DNA from: Diadema setosum
Taxonomy: Eukaryota; Echinodermata; Echinoidea; Diadematoida; Diadematidae
Assembly (NCBI GenBank): GCA_033980235.1
Contig: CM067062.1
Coordinates: forward strand, 13,597,991 to 13,661,990
Reading direction: 5' to 3'
Length of the DNA: 64,000 bases
Both the position numbers and the translations under genes were made by a program. The notes beneath the pieces are model-generated. The model made no database searches. It was not told the DNA's origin and saw nothing but the letters and a program-made list of their open reading frames with translations. How positions within the stretch are numbered: position 1 is the first letter of the stretch; each line of letters opens with the position of its first letter. This document shows positions 1 through 9,900 of the stretch, one piece after another.

Positions 1-385
1 ATTTTGCTACAAAATGCTACTCCTTTGCCATTTGTAACCCAATTTCAATTCCGTTTGCTTTAAGTGATGGCACTAGGTGAGGGCTTCAAAACTTCTACAC
101 AGAATTTTGACCTTTGACTTCTTTGACCTTTGACCTTGATTTTTTTACCTATATTGTACATTGGCTACAAAATGCTACTCCTTCGCCATTTCTAACCCGA
201 TTTCGATTCCGTTTGCTTTATGTGATGGCACTAGGTGAGGGCTTCAAAACTTCTACATAGAATTTTGACCTTTGACTTCATTGACCTTTGACCTTCATCT
301 TTTTACCTATATTGTACATTTTGCTACTAAATGCTACTTCCGGCGGGGACATATATTACGCACCGCGTAATTTCTACTTTTCCTT
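1..385 (+). repeat. Right end of a dispersed repeat with 158-bp tandem units and terminal hairpin
   Basis: The stretch from 6 repeats at 164 and begins again at 323 (GCTACAAAATGCTAC motif), a period of 158-159 bp. Each unit ends in TGACCTTTGACCT-type hexads. After the last partial unit come GGCGGGGACATATATTACG and a hairpin (ATTACGC and GCGTAAT, about 355-370), then TTTCTACTTT. The element enters from outside the window. Its terminal hairpin and TTTCTA end resemble the four intronic repeats described below. Confidence 0.7.
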
Positions 386-1250
386 GTTCATCTAGAAAGT
401 AACTGCTTTCATTTTCTCATTGAAGACAAATACAGTTGGAAGTATTCTAATCAAATGTCTTTCAAATTTGTTTTTTTTTTCAGTACTATAAGTGAATTTT
501 AGATCAACAAGGGAGTATTGTCTACACAAGAAATTCAGTGTACAGTACACCGATTCTGAATGCAATTTTAGACTTGAAAGAATGGCAGTTGACATGGAAA
601 ATATGCATCACAACTTTCAGTAGATACTGTCTGTGATAGGACATTCACTATTTCAGAGGGATAGTATGCCAAAATATGAAGCTCTGTAGATTTTGGTATA
701 TTCTTAAGAAGTTTATTGTGTCCACCTACGGTAGGAAGAAATAGCAACAACAACAACAACAACAACAAAAAAAAAAAAAGAAAGAGAGAGAGAGAAAAAA
801 AAAGAAAAAGATGTATATCATGAACATAATTATGCATACCAGCAACAGAATTAAAGCATATTAAGTAGAGGTGGAGCAGTCTCAATTTTATTTTGCATAT
901 TGCAGTTTAATGGAAATTGGAGATTAATATCAAATTTAAAACATGTACAATCTGATAGTGATTGAGAATATGAATATTTCATTAAGGTGAATGATTTGGC
1001 CTCTTTACATATAATTTCATCAGAAAACTTTTACTCAGTGGTCCCAGCAATTTTTACAGCTTCACTGGGACTCACTGATATTTTATATCTGCCTCTGTAA
1101 CATACAGTCAGTGATGACATATCTCATTTCATGGTTTAAAATAGACATCAAACTGAAGGGATGTATAGATGTGCCAATACAACTGGATTTAATGATTAGA
1201 GTTTGCTGTGAAAGCTATGATTTCTTTCTTCTTCTTTCTTTGTGACACCA
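386..1250. other. Non-coding stretch, no gene seen
   Basis: AT-rich sequence with a CAA/A-rich simple tract at about 736-812. No splice-flanked coding block with HECTD4-like or other recognisable protein similarity is visible on either strand. Confidence 0.6.
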
Positions 1251-1418
1251 GGGCCCTGTTGCATAAAACCCTTACCGCTGGACTTACCGCTCCTTTCTAG
1301 CGGTAAGTCTTCAAATCAGCGGTAAATTTTATAATCCTTGATGCTGATTGGCTGTGATGCCTAATTTTGACGGTAGTTACCATTGAAATTCAATGGTAAG
1401 TTTTATGCAACGGGCCCC
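1251..1418. mobile_element. Short MITE with GGGCCC-ended inverted repeats
   Basis: Left end GGGCCCTGTTGCATAAAAC (1251-1269) is the reverse complement, apart from one extra base, of the right end GTTTTATGCAACGGGCCC (1400-1417). The 168-bp body contains several CTTACCGCT and AGCGGTAAG segments that can fold. It is a non-autonomous DNA-transposon-like element; the superfamily is not clear. Confidence 0.75.
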
Positions 1419-1450
1419 AGGTTTACAATGAGAAGCCTATCATACACTCT

Positions 1451-2531
1451 ACAATTCTGCTAGATAGTCCATGGGCCAGGCCAGATATTGGTACCACCTG
1501 AGGTGACAAAGCCTTTTTGGTGTCATTTTGTTTGTTGGGCATAGATATGCTTGTCAAGCTATGATAGCATTTCCAAATGAGTAGCTTAGTCATGATAAAT
1601 GAATTTTTAACCAATGTGGTCTCGTTGTTATATCCCTATACTTCTGAATCGAGACTAACCGCTATACATAAGAAGAGCACTGTCTTCTGTATGTTCACAG
1701 GTGTTCTGTTGTAAACGCGGTGCGCTTAGTTTTTATTCAAGGCAGCGAAGGGAATATCCAAAGGTTTTGATGTCCACAGCGCTTAGTCTTCATTCAAGAT
1801 GGCGAAGGGAATACCCAAAGTTTATAATACAGTGTAAACCTTTGTCTAAAAACAACAACGACAAAAAGAGCAATTCCTCATGAATTTTACCGTATTTTTC
1901 TTTTATTTATCATTTCCCAGTGAAAACGCTGTATGGTGAAAACGCTATTACCACACCAATGTCGCTTTATTTCCATCCAACAATGAAAGATAATGCAAAA
2001 ACAATGTACCGGTACACTACAATACATTATAATAAATAATATTGTAAATGAACAGAGTGATTTTTGTTTAAAACTGATGTATTTGTTGAGAGGGTAGTAT
2101 AAAAACAGTATAGATAATCCCTTTTACTAGGAACTTTAGATATGATAACGGTACATTGTTCCAGATAAAGACTAAACGCACCGCGAGGCAGCTGTGGACA
2201 TCATAACCCTTTGGATATTCCCTTCACTGCCTTGAACAAAGACTAAGCGCACCGCGTTTACAACAGAACACCTGTGGACATACAGAAGACAGTGCTCTTC
2301 TTTGTATAGCGGTTAGTTTCGATTCAGAAGTATAGGGATATAAAAACGAGACCAAATTGGTTAAAATATTCATTTATCATGACTAAGCTACTCATTTGGA
2401 AATGCTATCATAGCTTGATAAACATATCTATTTCCAACAAACAAAATGACACCAAAATGGTTTTGCCACCTCAGGTGGTACCAATAACCCATTTTTCGGG
2501 TCTTGGCCCATGGACTAAGAGAATCGGCTAT
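1451..2531. repeat. Foldback element with inverted arms of about 340 bp
   Basis: Left arm 1451 to about 1785 and right arm about 2185-2531 are diverged reverse complements. For example, GTCCATGGGCC at 1468 pairs with GGCCCATGGAC at 2506, and GATGTCCACAGC at 1769 pairs with GCTGTGGACATC near 2191. The left arm also holds a direct duplication (GCGCTTAGT...GCGAAGGGAATA at about 1727 and 1779). About 400 bp of AT-rich spacer separates the arms. No transposase is visible. Confidence 0.78.
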
Positions 2532-3240
2532 ATTTTGTAGGAACAGAAAAAATGATGTTTAATCATCTGACATATATGTTACAAATTTCAAACATCTTAT
2601 GCCTAAATAATGCCACTTGCCATGAGCGTCTACCTTCTACACAGTAGACGCTTAAAAATGCAATTGAAGAAATGACAGAGAAAATGGTGTGAAGTTTCCA
2701 ATTACTGTTTCAGCAGCATATCAACACAGATAAAATAAGGTAAAAATTGTGGGAGACCACTCTGGGAGACACAAAATCTTATTCAGCAGGGGATCTTTAT
2801 ATACAGGTTCACAAGCATACAGCTTACAGTACTGTTTACTCTGATCTGAGTATAATTTTCGTACGTATCCCTTATCGTGAAATATATTCGCAAAATAAAT
2901 GGCCTACACATTATGAACCGCTCTGAAGTGAATCAGATGTTGTAGTTTGGTCCTTTAACAGATGGGTTGATTTTAGACGTACAGCGATGTAAGGTTATTA
3001 TTCCTGGTTGATGTACATGTAGCACATCTCAGAGAATGGACAGGTATTTCCTTGTACTGACTGATGCAGTTTTCCAGCCTGTATTGACAGCAACATATTG
3101 GAATACTAATGTGGAAACTAGAAAAATGGCTAGGAAATTGTTACTCTGCAGCCTATGTATAATGAAGTTTCAACCTACACTTGCATGCCCTGTCACACAA
3201 AACCGATCGTGACAGAGTTGACTGTGAGCCATGGTTACTC
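2532..3240. other. Non-coding flank 3' of the GPCR, nothing recognised
   Basis: AT-rich sequence with no exon, RNA gene or clear repeat. It would include the 3' UTR of the minus-strand GPCR, but no convincing polyadenylation signal was pinned down. Confidence 0.5.
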
Positions 3241-4266
3241 TCAGACATACTCTGACTCGGTGCCACGACTGGTGTTTCCTGTCTTGTCACTGAGCCGTGA
3301 TTTGCCGGCATCCTTCACAAGAGACTTCAGGATCCGGGATGGCTCCGGGATTTGCGAGTAGCGACCAGTGATCATGCATCCAAAGACCGGTTTAAAGATG
3401 GGATGCCTTGCAGCATAGATGATGGGGTTGATGACGCTGTTCAAGTGGAGTACGACTATGAAAAACACGACAACGGCATTGAAGGCAGATGGATTTGCAC
3501 TGGATTTGGCGATGACGACGATAGCTGTGTAGGGCAGGACGCAGGCGTAGAAGCCGCAGATGACAATAAGGAGATTCTTTGTGATATCGATGTCAAGACG
3601 TCTGGAGCCGGGAGTGGACACCATGGAGCGTGCCACATGACGCTTGATGTGGAGGAAGAGGAGAATGTAACAGGTGAGGATGGTAACCAAGGAAGTGATG
3701 AGGAGGATTGGGACCAACCAGCTGAGTTCGGGAACACTATGTTTGATGATGTAGACACCACAAACTCGCTGGGAAGAGATGATCATTAGTATGGGGGCAA
3801 TTAACCAGGAAGCCCCAACCATCACTGCCATCTTATACGGAGTAAAGGACCATTGGTAGAACTTCCTGGGCTTCGTGATGAGAATGTAACGATTGACTGC
3901 GATGAATGTAACTGTGATGAGACTACATCCCAGGGAGCTTGAATCTATGATAGTCACAGGGAAGCAGGACCACGTGGCTAAGAAGACAATCTGCAATCCC
4001 TGGAATGGGTACGTGAGACAGGCCAGCAGGTCGGCCACACTGAGACTGACCACCAGCACGTTCATGGAGGTCTGCAGCTTGCGGGAGAACATGACGGCAA
4101 GGATGACAAAAATGTTTCCTACTATCCCAACGATTGCCATGGCGAAGAATGCGGTCGCTATGACGATCCTGGCAGCATAGCCGATGCTGTCGACGTACAC
4201 AGTCCCATTACTTGGGGAGTCTGTAGTGGCAGCGTAATCCATTGATGTTGTCATTTCAGGATCCAT
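3241..4266 (-). CDS. Intronless class-A (rhodopsin-like) G-protein-coupled receptor, orphan
   Basis: 341 residues, first Met after an in-frame stop at 4294-4296, stop codon at 3241-3243, no intron needed. Seven hydrophobic segments are visible. Motifs: an N-terminal NGT glycosylation sequon near residue 20; GN in TM1 (IVGIVGNIFVIL); LSVADLL in TM2; Cys at the top of TM3 (WSCF), paired with the loop-2 Cys (SQRVCGVY); Asp seven residues after the TM3 Cys, where aminergic receptors carry their amine-binding Asp; NRY instead of DRY; FYACVLPY in TM6, with Val where the toggle Trp usually sits; NSVINPIIY in TM7; and a Cys after helix 8. Function: plasma-membrane signalling through heterotrimeric G proteins, ligand unknown. 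The NRY motif is shared with melatonin receptors, but overall I cannot assign a subfamily. It lies antisense and probably nested in a HECTD4 intron. Confidence 0.88.
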   Translation of the reverse strand: MDPEMTTSMDYAATTDSPSNGTVYVDSIGYAARIVIATAFFAMAIVGIVGNIFVILAVMFSRKLQTSMNVLVVSLSVADLLACLTYPFQGLQIVFLATWSCFPVTIIDSSSLGCSLITVTFIAVNRYILITKPRKFYQWSFTPYKMAVMVGASWLIAPILMIISSQRVCGVYIIKHSVPELSWLVPILLITSLVTILTCYILLFLHIKRHVARSMVSTPGSRRLDIDITKNLLIVICGFYACVLPYTAIVVIAKSSANPSAFNAVVVFFIVVLHLNSVINPIIYAARHPIFKPVFGCMITGRYSQIPEPSRILKSLVKDAGKSRLSDKTGNTSRGTESEYV

Positions 4267-5178
4267 ATTAGCACGTTTCTTAGTACACTGTACTCATGAA
4301 CCAAAGGCTGGCACTCTTCAATGGGGTTCTCACTCTGCAAGACTTGGAGCCAGCTAGAAATGTCAGCAAGAAGACGAGTCAATGCATCAAGCTGCAATAA
4401 AATCAGATCCGGTTATGCTCTGGTGATCAAATGCCCTGCCCCATTAAAGTCTACCTTTTTAAGTAGAAGTTACTGTGTGTGACGATATAAGGGTATTTGG
4501 CAAATAGACAGGATATCCATCTCTCTCCCAGCCACAAAGTGACGTCACTATCACTGTACAGTAGGAACTGGTTCAGGAGGAAGTGGACCGTGAAATGCTG
4601 TGCTTGCCACTTTTTTTTTTCTGTGTGTGTGTTTGTGTGTGTGGTTGATGTGTGAGTAGGAAGTTTGTCCATGGGTGCTTTTAATTGGTGTGTGTTAACT
4701 TTTTCTAGTTCATTATTCGGGCACATTGTTATTATTCTGTTATCTGTCCTTGAGCCGATTCAACTCTTTAACGCTTGTCAATCTCTATTTACAGATGACG
4801 GAAGCTTTCAATCTTGCACTGCTTTGCATGGATTATTGCGTATCTATTAGATGGAGATCAGTTTCCAAAGTAGGGTGATACAGGGGTAATTTGAACCAGG
4901 CCGCTGCACAAACACTTTGTCACACATTGCAGATGTTAACAAACAAACACACACACACACACACACACTCACACATGGCGACTGAGTACTGGTTTAGGAA
5001 TGAAATGGTTGGAAGCCTTTAGCTGCCATTTGATCTTGAAGGGAGTGCTGTGTTTATGTGTGTTGCATCAATACAAACAATATAATCAATAATACAAACA
5101 ATATAAAACACTTCAGGGATGCAGTAATGGCATTAGTAAGTTTGAATAATTTTGCCCACACTTAAAATAGATACCTGT
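4267..5178. other. GPCR 5' flank with GT and CA microsatellites
   Basis: Upstream of the minus-strand GPCR start. It contains a GT-rich tract at about 4621-4645 and a CA tract at about 4943-4971. The GPCR promoter and 5' UTR should lie here, but I see no confident TATA box or initiator. Confidence 0.5.
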
Positions 5179-5534
5179 TTAAAGGCATAATTTACCATTT
5201 GCAGATGAAAGCATTAGTGCTATAAAATAGTTCTAAAATGTGAGTTAGGGATAGAAACAACCACTGTCAAAATTTGAATCCGTATAATCGATGTTAAGTG
5301 TTGTTAAATACACAAAATGTGAACAATAGTTATGATAAAATTTTTCCAGACTAAACCGTATACAGTTACGGTTTATTGAGAAAAACCCTGATATCTCCTT
5401 ATATTTTAGGTTTTATTGCAAACATTTCATATGGTAGGATGTTTTATGATACAACAGACCTACACATATGCATCAAATATGATATCTTGAAAATTTTTGA
5501 AATCACTGCTCCCAAAGGTAAACTGGACCTTTAA
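5179..5534. mobile_element. TTAA-flanked MITE
   Basis: The left end TTAAAGGCATAATTTACC and the right end GGTAAACTGGACCTTTAA are imperfect inverted repeats, and both are bounded by TTAA (5179-5182 and 5531-5534). Length is about 356 bp and there is no ORF. TTAA target duplication suggests mobilisation by a piggyBac-like transposase (inference). Confidence 0.72.
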
Positions 5535-6868
5535 CAGTGTAACCATGTTTGGACTATTTAGAAGGTACTGAGTGTGGGTAATCATAATAAGGCCAGAACA
5601 AAATGATGCATATAAGGTATTTGCTTGATAAAATTGTGCAGCAGATTAATTATTGTCATATGATAGATCATCCTCATCTGCAGTAAATGAAATAGCAGTG
5701 TGAAAGTGCTAATGACTGGTTATTGTACTTTACTCAGTAAAATACAATGACCGGTCCTGAGCAAAAATACACAAATAAGGCAAAATAAATACCTGGTCCC
5801 ATGTACACTCACACCCAGTCATTTGATAATGATCTCCTTCGTTATTTCATATTGCAAGTTATCATACTGCATTAGTATTGTATTAATACAATGTAGTTAC
5901 ACAAATGGTTTTGTCTTGATATGCTATTCTGCTACAGTTTCGAGTCATAGAGTTGTGCCACATTTGTATTGTATTAGTAGTTATGCTTTCAGAGTGATCA
6001 ATACACAGTGGTTTTGTCTCAATGTCCTATTGTACTATATTTCCAAGTTCTAGTGTGTGTAAATCTGCAGACATCACAAAAATGCTTCACTGCTCCTAAT
6101 ACCATTCATAGTGCATTGAATGAACCCAGCAATGCTCTCGATATGCTAATACCTCTTTTTCACCTTGGCAGAAGTTGTGTTGTACTTAAAAGAAGGCAGT
6201 TCATGAACTTTTTATGACAAGCCTAGCAATTTTCACACTTTTTTTTTTTAGAAAGCTTTCGGCCTATACACACTTTCTATATTGCTTGGTTTCGTGTTTT
6301 CAGTAATAGTATAAATCATTCAGGAAGTCTTTTGATTCTGCACTCTATCAAGGAAAAAAAAAATCTCCATTAGATTTCTCTATTTTTCGTTTAGAACAAT
6401 TTAGAATTTAAAGTTGGGACTTAAATTTTTTGTTATAGAATATCTTACTTTGTAGTGTCATGACTGATTTTTAAAATTGGCTGCTCATTTTAGGAGAGTA
6501 AAGCTCCTTTTTCGTGTATTACATTAGCAACTGTTTGTGTTGTTTTTTCTGATTATGGCAGATTTCATGAATTTGATTAGTTCAATCCACTTTTCCTACA
6601 AAAAAAAAAAATGGGGAGTGAAATTCAAAAATGCCACTTCAAATGACATAAATTCCAATCATAATTTCTGCTGCAAAGTTCCTCCATTAGGGGTAACACT
6701 GTTTTTCAAAGCTTGTTTCTGAAAGAATGTGTATGATGTTTAAAATTATAATTGTGTTATTTGCAGATAGTTACTCTTTTCAGCAAGGAACAACTTGTAC
6801 ATCAAAATGACTTTTAAAAAATATGTGAATATGTATTTAACAATATGGACTTGAAATTTGTCTTTCAG
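5535..6868. other. Intronic stretch before window exon 1, nothing recognised
   Basis: AT-rich, with short A/T runs only. No coding exon could be supported. Confidence 0.5.
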
Positions 6869-6973
6869 GTCGAAGGCGACACGGTAACCTTCAACTTTGA
6901 GATGCGAAGTGGGCGGGAACACAACACACCCGACAAGGCCTTGTGGGGATTCAGCTGCACAGTCAGAGCACAG
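6869..6973 (+). CDS. HECTD4: HECTD4 window exon 1
   Basis: Codes fragment residues 1-35, phase 0 to phase 0, with a TTTCAG acceptor and a GTGTGT donor. It contains [20 protein letters not shown] and ends CTVRAQ. This beta-strand-rich block ending in the WGFxCTV pattern is nearly invariant in HECTD4 and resembles the last strands of a carbohydrate-binding-like beta-sandwich. A 4.9 kb intron carrying repeat copy 1 follows. Confidence 0.92.
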
Positions 6974-9900
6974 GTGTGTAACAACATGTACTTGTATTTT
7001 TGTTGTTGTTGTTGTTAATGTATTTTACTCTTTCTTATTAACCACTTTTCATATTTCTGCCATTAGGGATAAACTAACTCTATGACGTTTTTGTATACAT
7101 TTGACACATTCTGTACAGATTTCTGTCTATCTGCCTTTCCATGTGTTGAGCAGTATTTATGCCTCCGCCACGAAGTGGTGCCGGAGGCATTATGTTTTCG
7201 GGTTGTCCGTCCGTCCGTCCGTCCGTCCTTCCGTCCGTCCGTCCGTCCGTCCGTCCGTCCGTCCGTCCGTCCTTCCGTCCGTCCGTAATGAATTTTGTGG
7301 ACAAGGTAACTATCAAAACCTGTTGAGGTATCCTAATGAAACTTGGCATGTATGTGTATTAGGGGGTGAAGTTGTGCCTATCAACTTTTGGGTGCACATG
7401 CTCAAGGTCAAAAGGTCAAGGTCAAATACATAAAATTTCACTATTTCCACCATATCTATTGAATGCCTAAAGATATTTTCTTGAAACCTAGTGTATACAT
7501 GTATTACCCAATTAAGATTCTCTGGTGAAAGTTTGGGTCATGAGGTCAAAGGTCAAAGGTCAAAAGGTCAGGGTCAAATACATAAAATTTCACTATTTCC
7601 ACCATATCTATGGAATGCCTGAAGATATTTTCTTGAAACTTAGTGTATACATGTATTACCCAATGAAGATTCTCTGGTGAAGGTTTGGGTCATGAGGTCA
7701 AAGGTCAAAGGTCAAAAGGTCAGGGTCAAATACATAAAATATCACTATTTCCCCCATATCTATTGAATGCCTCAAGATATTTTCTTGAAACTTAGTGTAT
7801 ACATGTATTACCCAATGAAGATTCTCTGGTGAAAGTTTAGGTCATGAGGTCAAAGGTCAAAGGTCAAAAGGTCAAGTAAAAATATTAAAACTTCTTTTTT
7901 TTCTCCGTACCTTGGAAAATTGTTCAAGGTATCTTCATGGAACATAGTATATACATGTACTGACTGGAATTGATTGTATCTAGAGAATGTATGGTTCATG
8001 GGGTCAAAGGTCAGGGGTCAAAGGTCAAGTGCAACACTTCAAAATTTTACTATTTCCCTCATATTTATGCAATGCCAGCAGGGTTATATTTTTTTTTTTG
8101 CACTTGGTGTATGCATGTGTAACCTAATAGAAATTCTATGGAAAGTTTTTTTTTTTTTCTTCTTTTTTTTTGCCTCAAAGGTCAAAAGGTCAAAGATCAA
8201 GTGAAAGTGCTGAACTAACTTTTTCCTCCATATCTCGGAAGTGGCTCAAGTTATCTTGAAACTTAGTACATATTATGCATGTTTTACCTGAAAGTGATTA
8301 TCTTATGAATTTTAGGGTCAAGGGCCAGATGAAAATGGTAACAATTTGCTATTCAATTCAGAAATTCACACCAATTCTCCACACCTGTACCTTGAAAATT
8401 ACTCAATGCCTAAATGTATGAATGGGTCAAAGTCAAGTTAAAGTCCTTAAATCCCTAGATACATGCTCTCCTATTCATCCAATTAAATCTAGGTCAAGGA
8501 AGGTGAACATTCAACACATTTGTGAGAAATTTGTTATTTCAATATTTTGCCAATTTTGTGAAAATGTAGTCACACATTGTCCACATGTACTATCTAGACC
8601 TATTGGGAAAATCATGTATTATGGCGGAGGCATACCAGTCGCCAAAGCGACATTTCTAGTTTATTCATGATTTATATGCGTAATATATATGAGATATATG
8701 TACAACCAGGGAGGTGAGACCTCACCTCCCTGGTACAACTGTAATATATGAACCACATATAAGCAAATACATTTGTATTATGTTGATAGGATGTGGTATA
8801 TGGTAGACTTGTGTGCATGGTGAGTGTACAGACTTTCATGGAAACGCCATTGTTCCCTGGTGACTAAATACATACAAATTTGGATGATATACAGTCAGAG
8901 GTTATTCAGTCAATATCAACCGTATGTCCTCTGCACTTCCTCCAACCAAACATGATTCCTCACACCACATCCCACATAACCCCCCCCCCCTTTACCTTTC
9001 AAATGTTTGTTTGAATGCCTGGCAGCATTGCCTCTCCCAAGTCCTTGTATGAGTAAATTTATAGCGAGGATGACTCATTCAATGCATGTTGTGTATTACC
9101 AACACAATGGTTTCCACTGGTAACAACACACCCCCTTTTGTATTTTTGATTTCTCCCAACATAATTTTGATGTGATCATCTCGATTGTTCAAGTACCCTC
9201 ACCTCTCGCAAGTTATCCTCATCGGAGTTGATCAACCGCTCTTAACACTGTCAAAAAGAAGAAGAAATCCGATATGACCCATACACTCCCTGGCAGTGGT
9301 ACCAATGTGAAGTGCATGGTTCCCTATGTTGTCTCGTATTCTATGTCGTATTGATTTCCCCCACGAAATTGTGATATGATCATGTCACTTTTTCAAGTAC
9401 CCTCACCTCTCGTAACTTATCCTCAGCACAACTCTTAAAACTGTCAAGTAATCTGATATTATTCACACCCACAGTTGTATCGATGTCAAGTGCAAGGTTC
9501 CCTCTGTTGTCCTGATCAGTAACTTTGCTTAAAGTTTGTATATGGATCCTTTTTAAGCATCACAAAATTTTGCATGGTTGAAGAATAAAGTCACTCAACA
9601 TCATTTACTGTGAAATTGTACTTTAATGCTCTTTTAATGCTCTTTCCCCCTTGTCATTCGAGGATATGCTCCCCTTGAATACTGAGAATAAAAGTTGGAT
9701 TTTTTTTTTTTTTTGGGGGGGGTCTGAATTTGAATTCACTCGAAATCTATAACATTCATTGTCCCTCCATCATAAAGAAGTTTTCAGTTATATTATTGGG
9801 AGGAAAGGTCCAGGTTACCTACCTGTACAATGAGGTTGTTTACCAGCTTTTGAAAGGAATCTAATTTTCAGTTGCAAAAGGGGCACACAAACTTTAATAT

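Noticed and set aside
3352..3789. Plus-strand 145-codon frame
   Set aside because: It is antisense to the GPCR, Asp-rich and without a domain; it is a mirror of the real gene.
7205..7286. CCGT tandem array and AGGTCA units as a CRISPR-like array
   Set aside because: There are no unique spacers between identical repeats, it is in a eukaryotic intron, and the tetranucleotide is a microsatellite.
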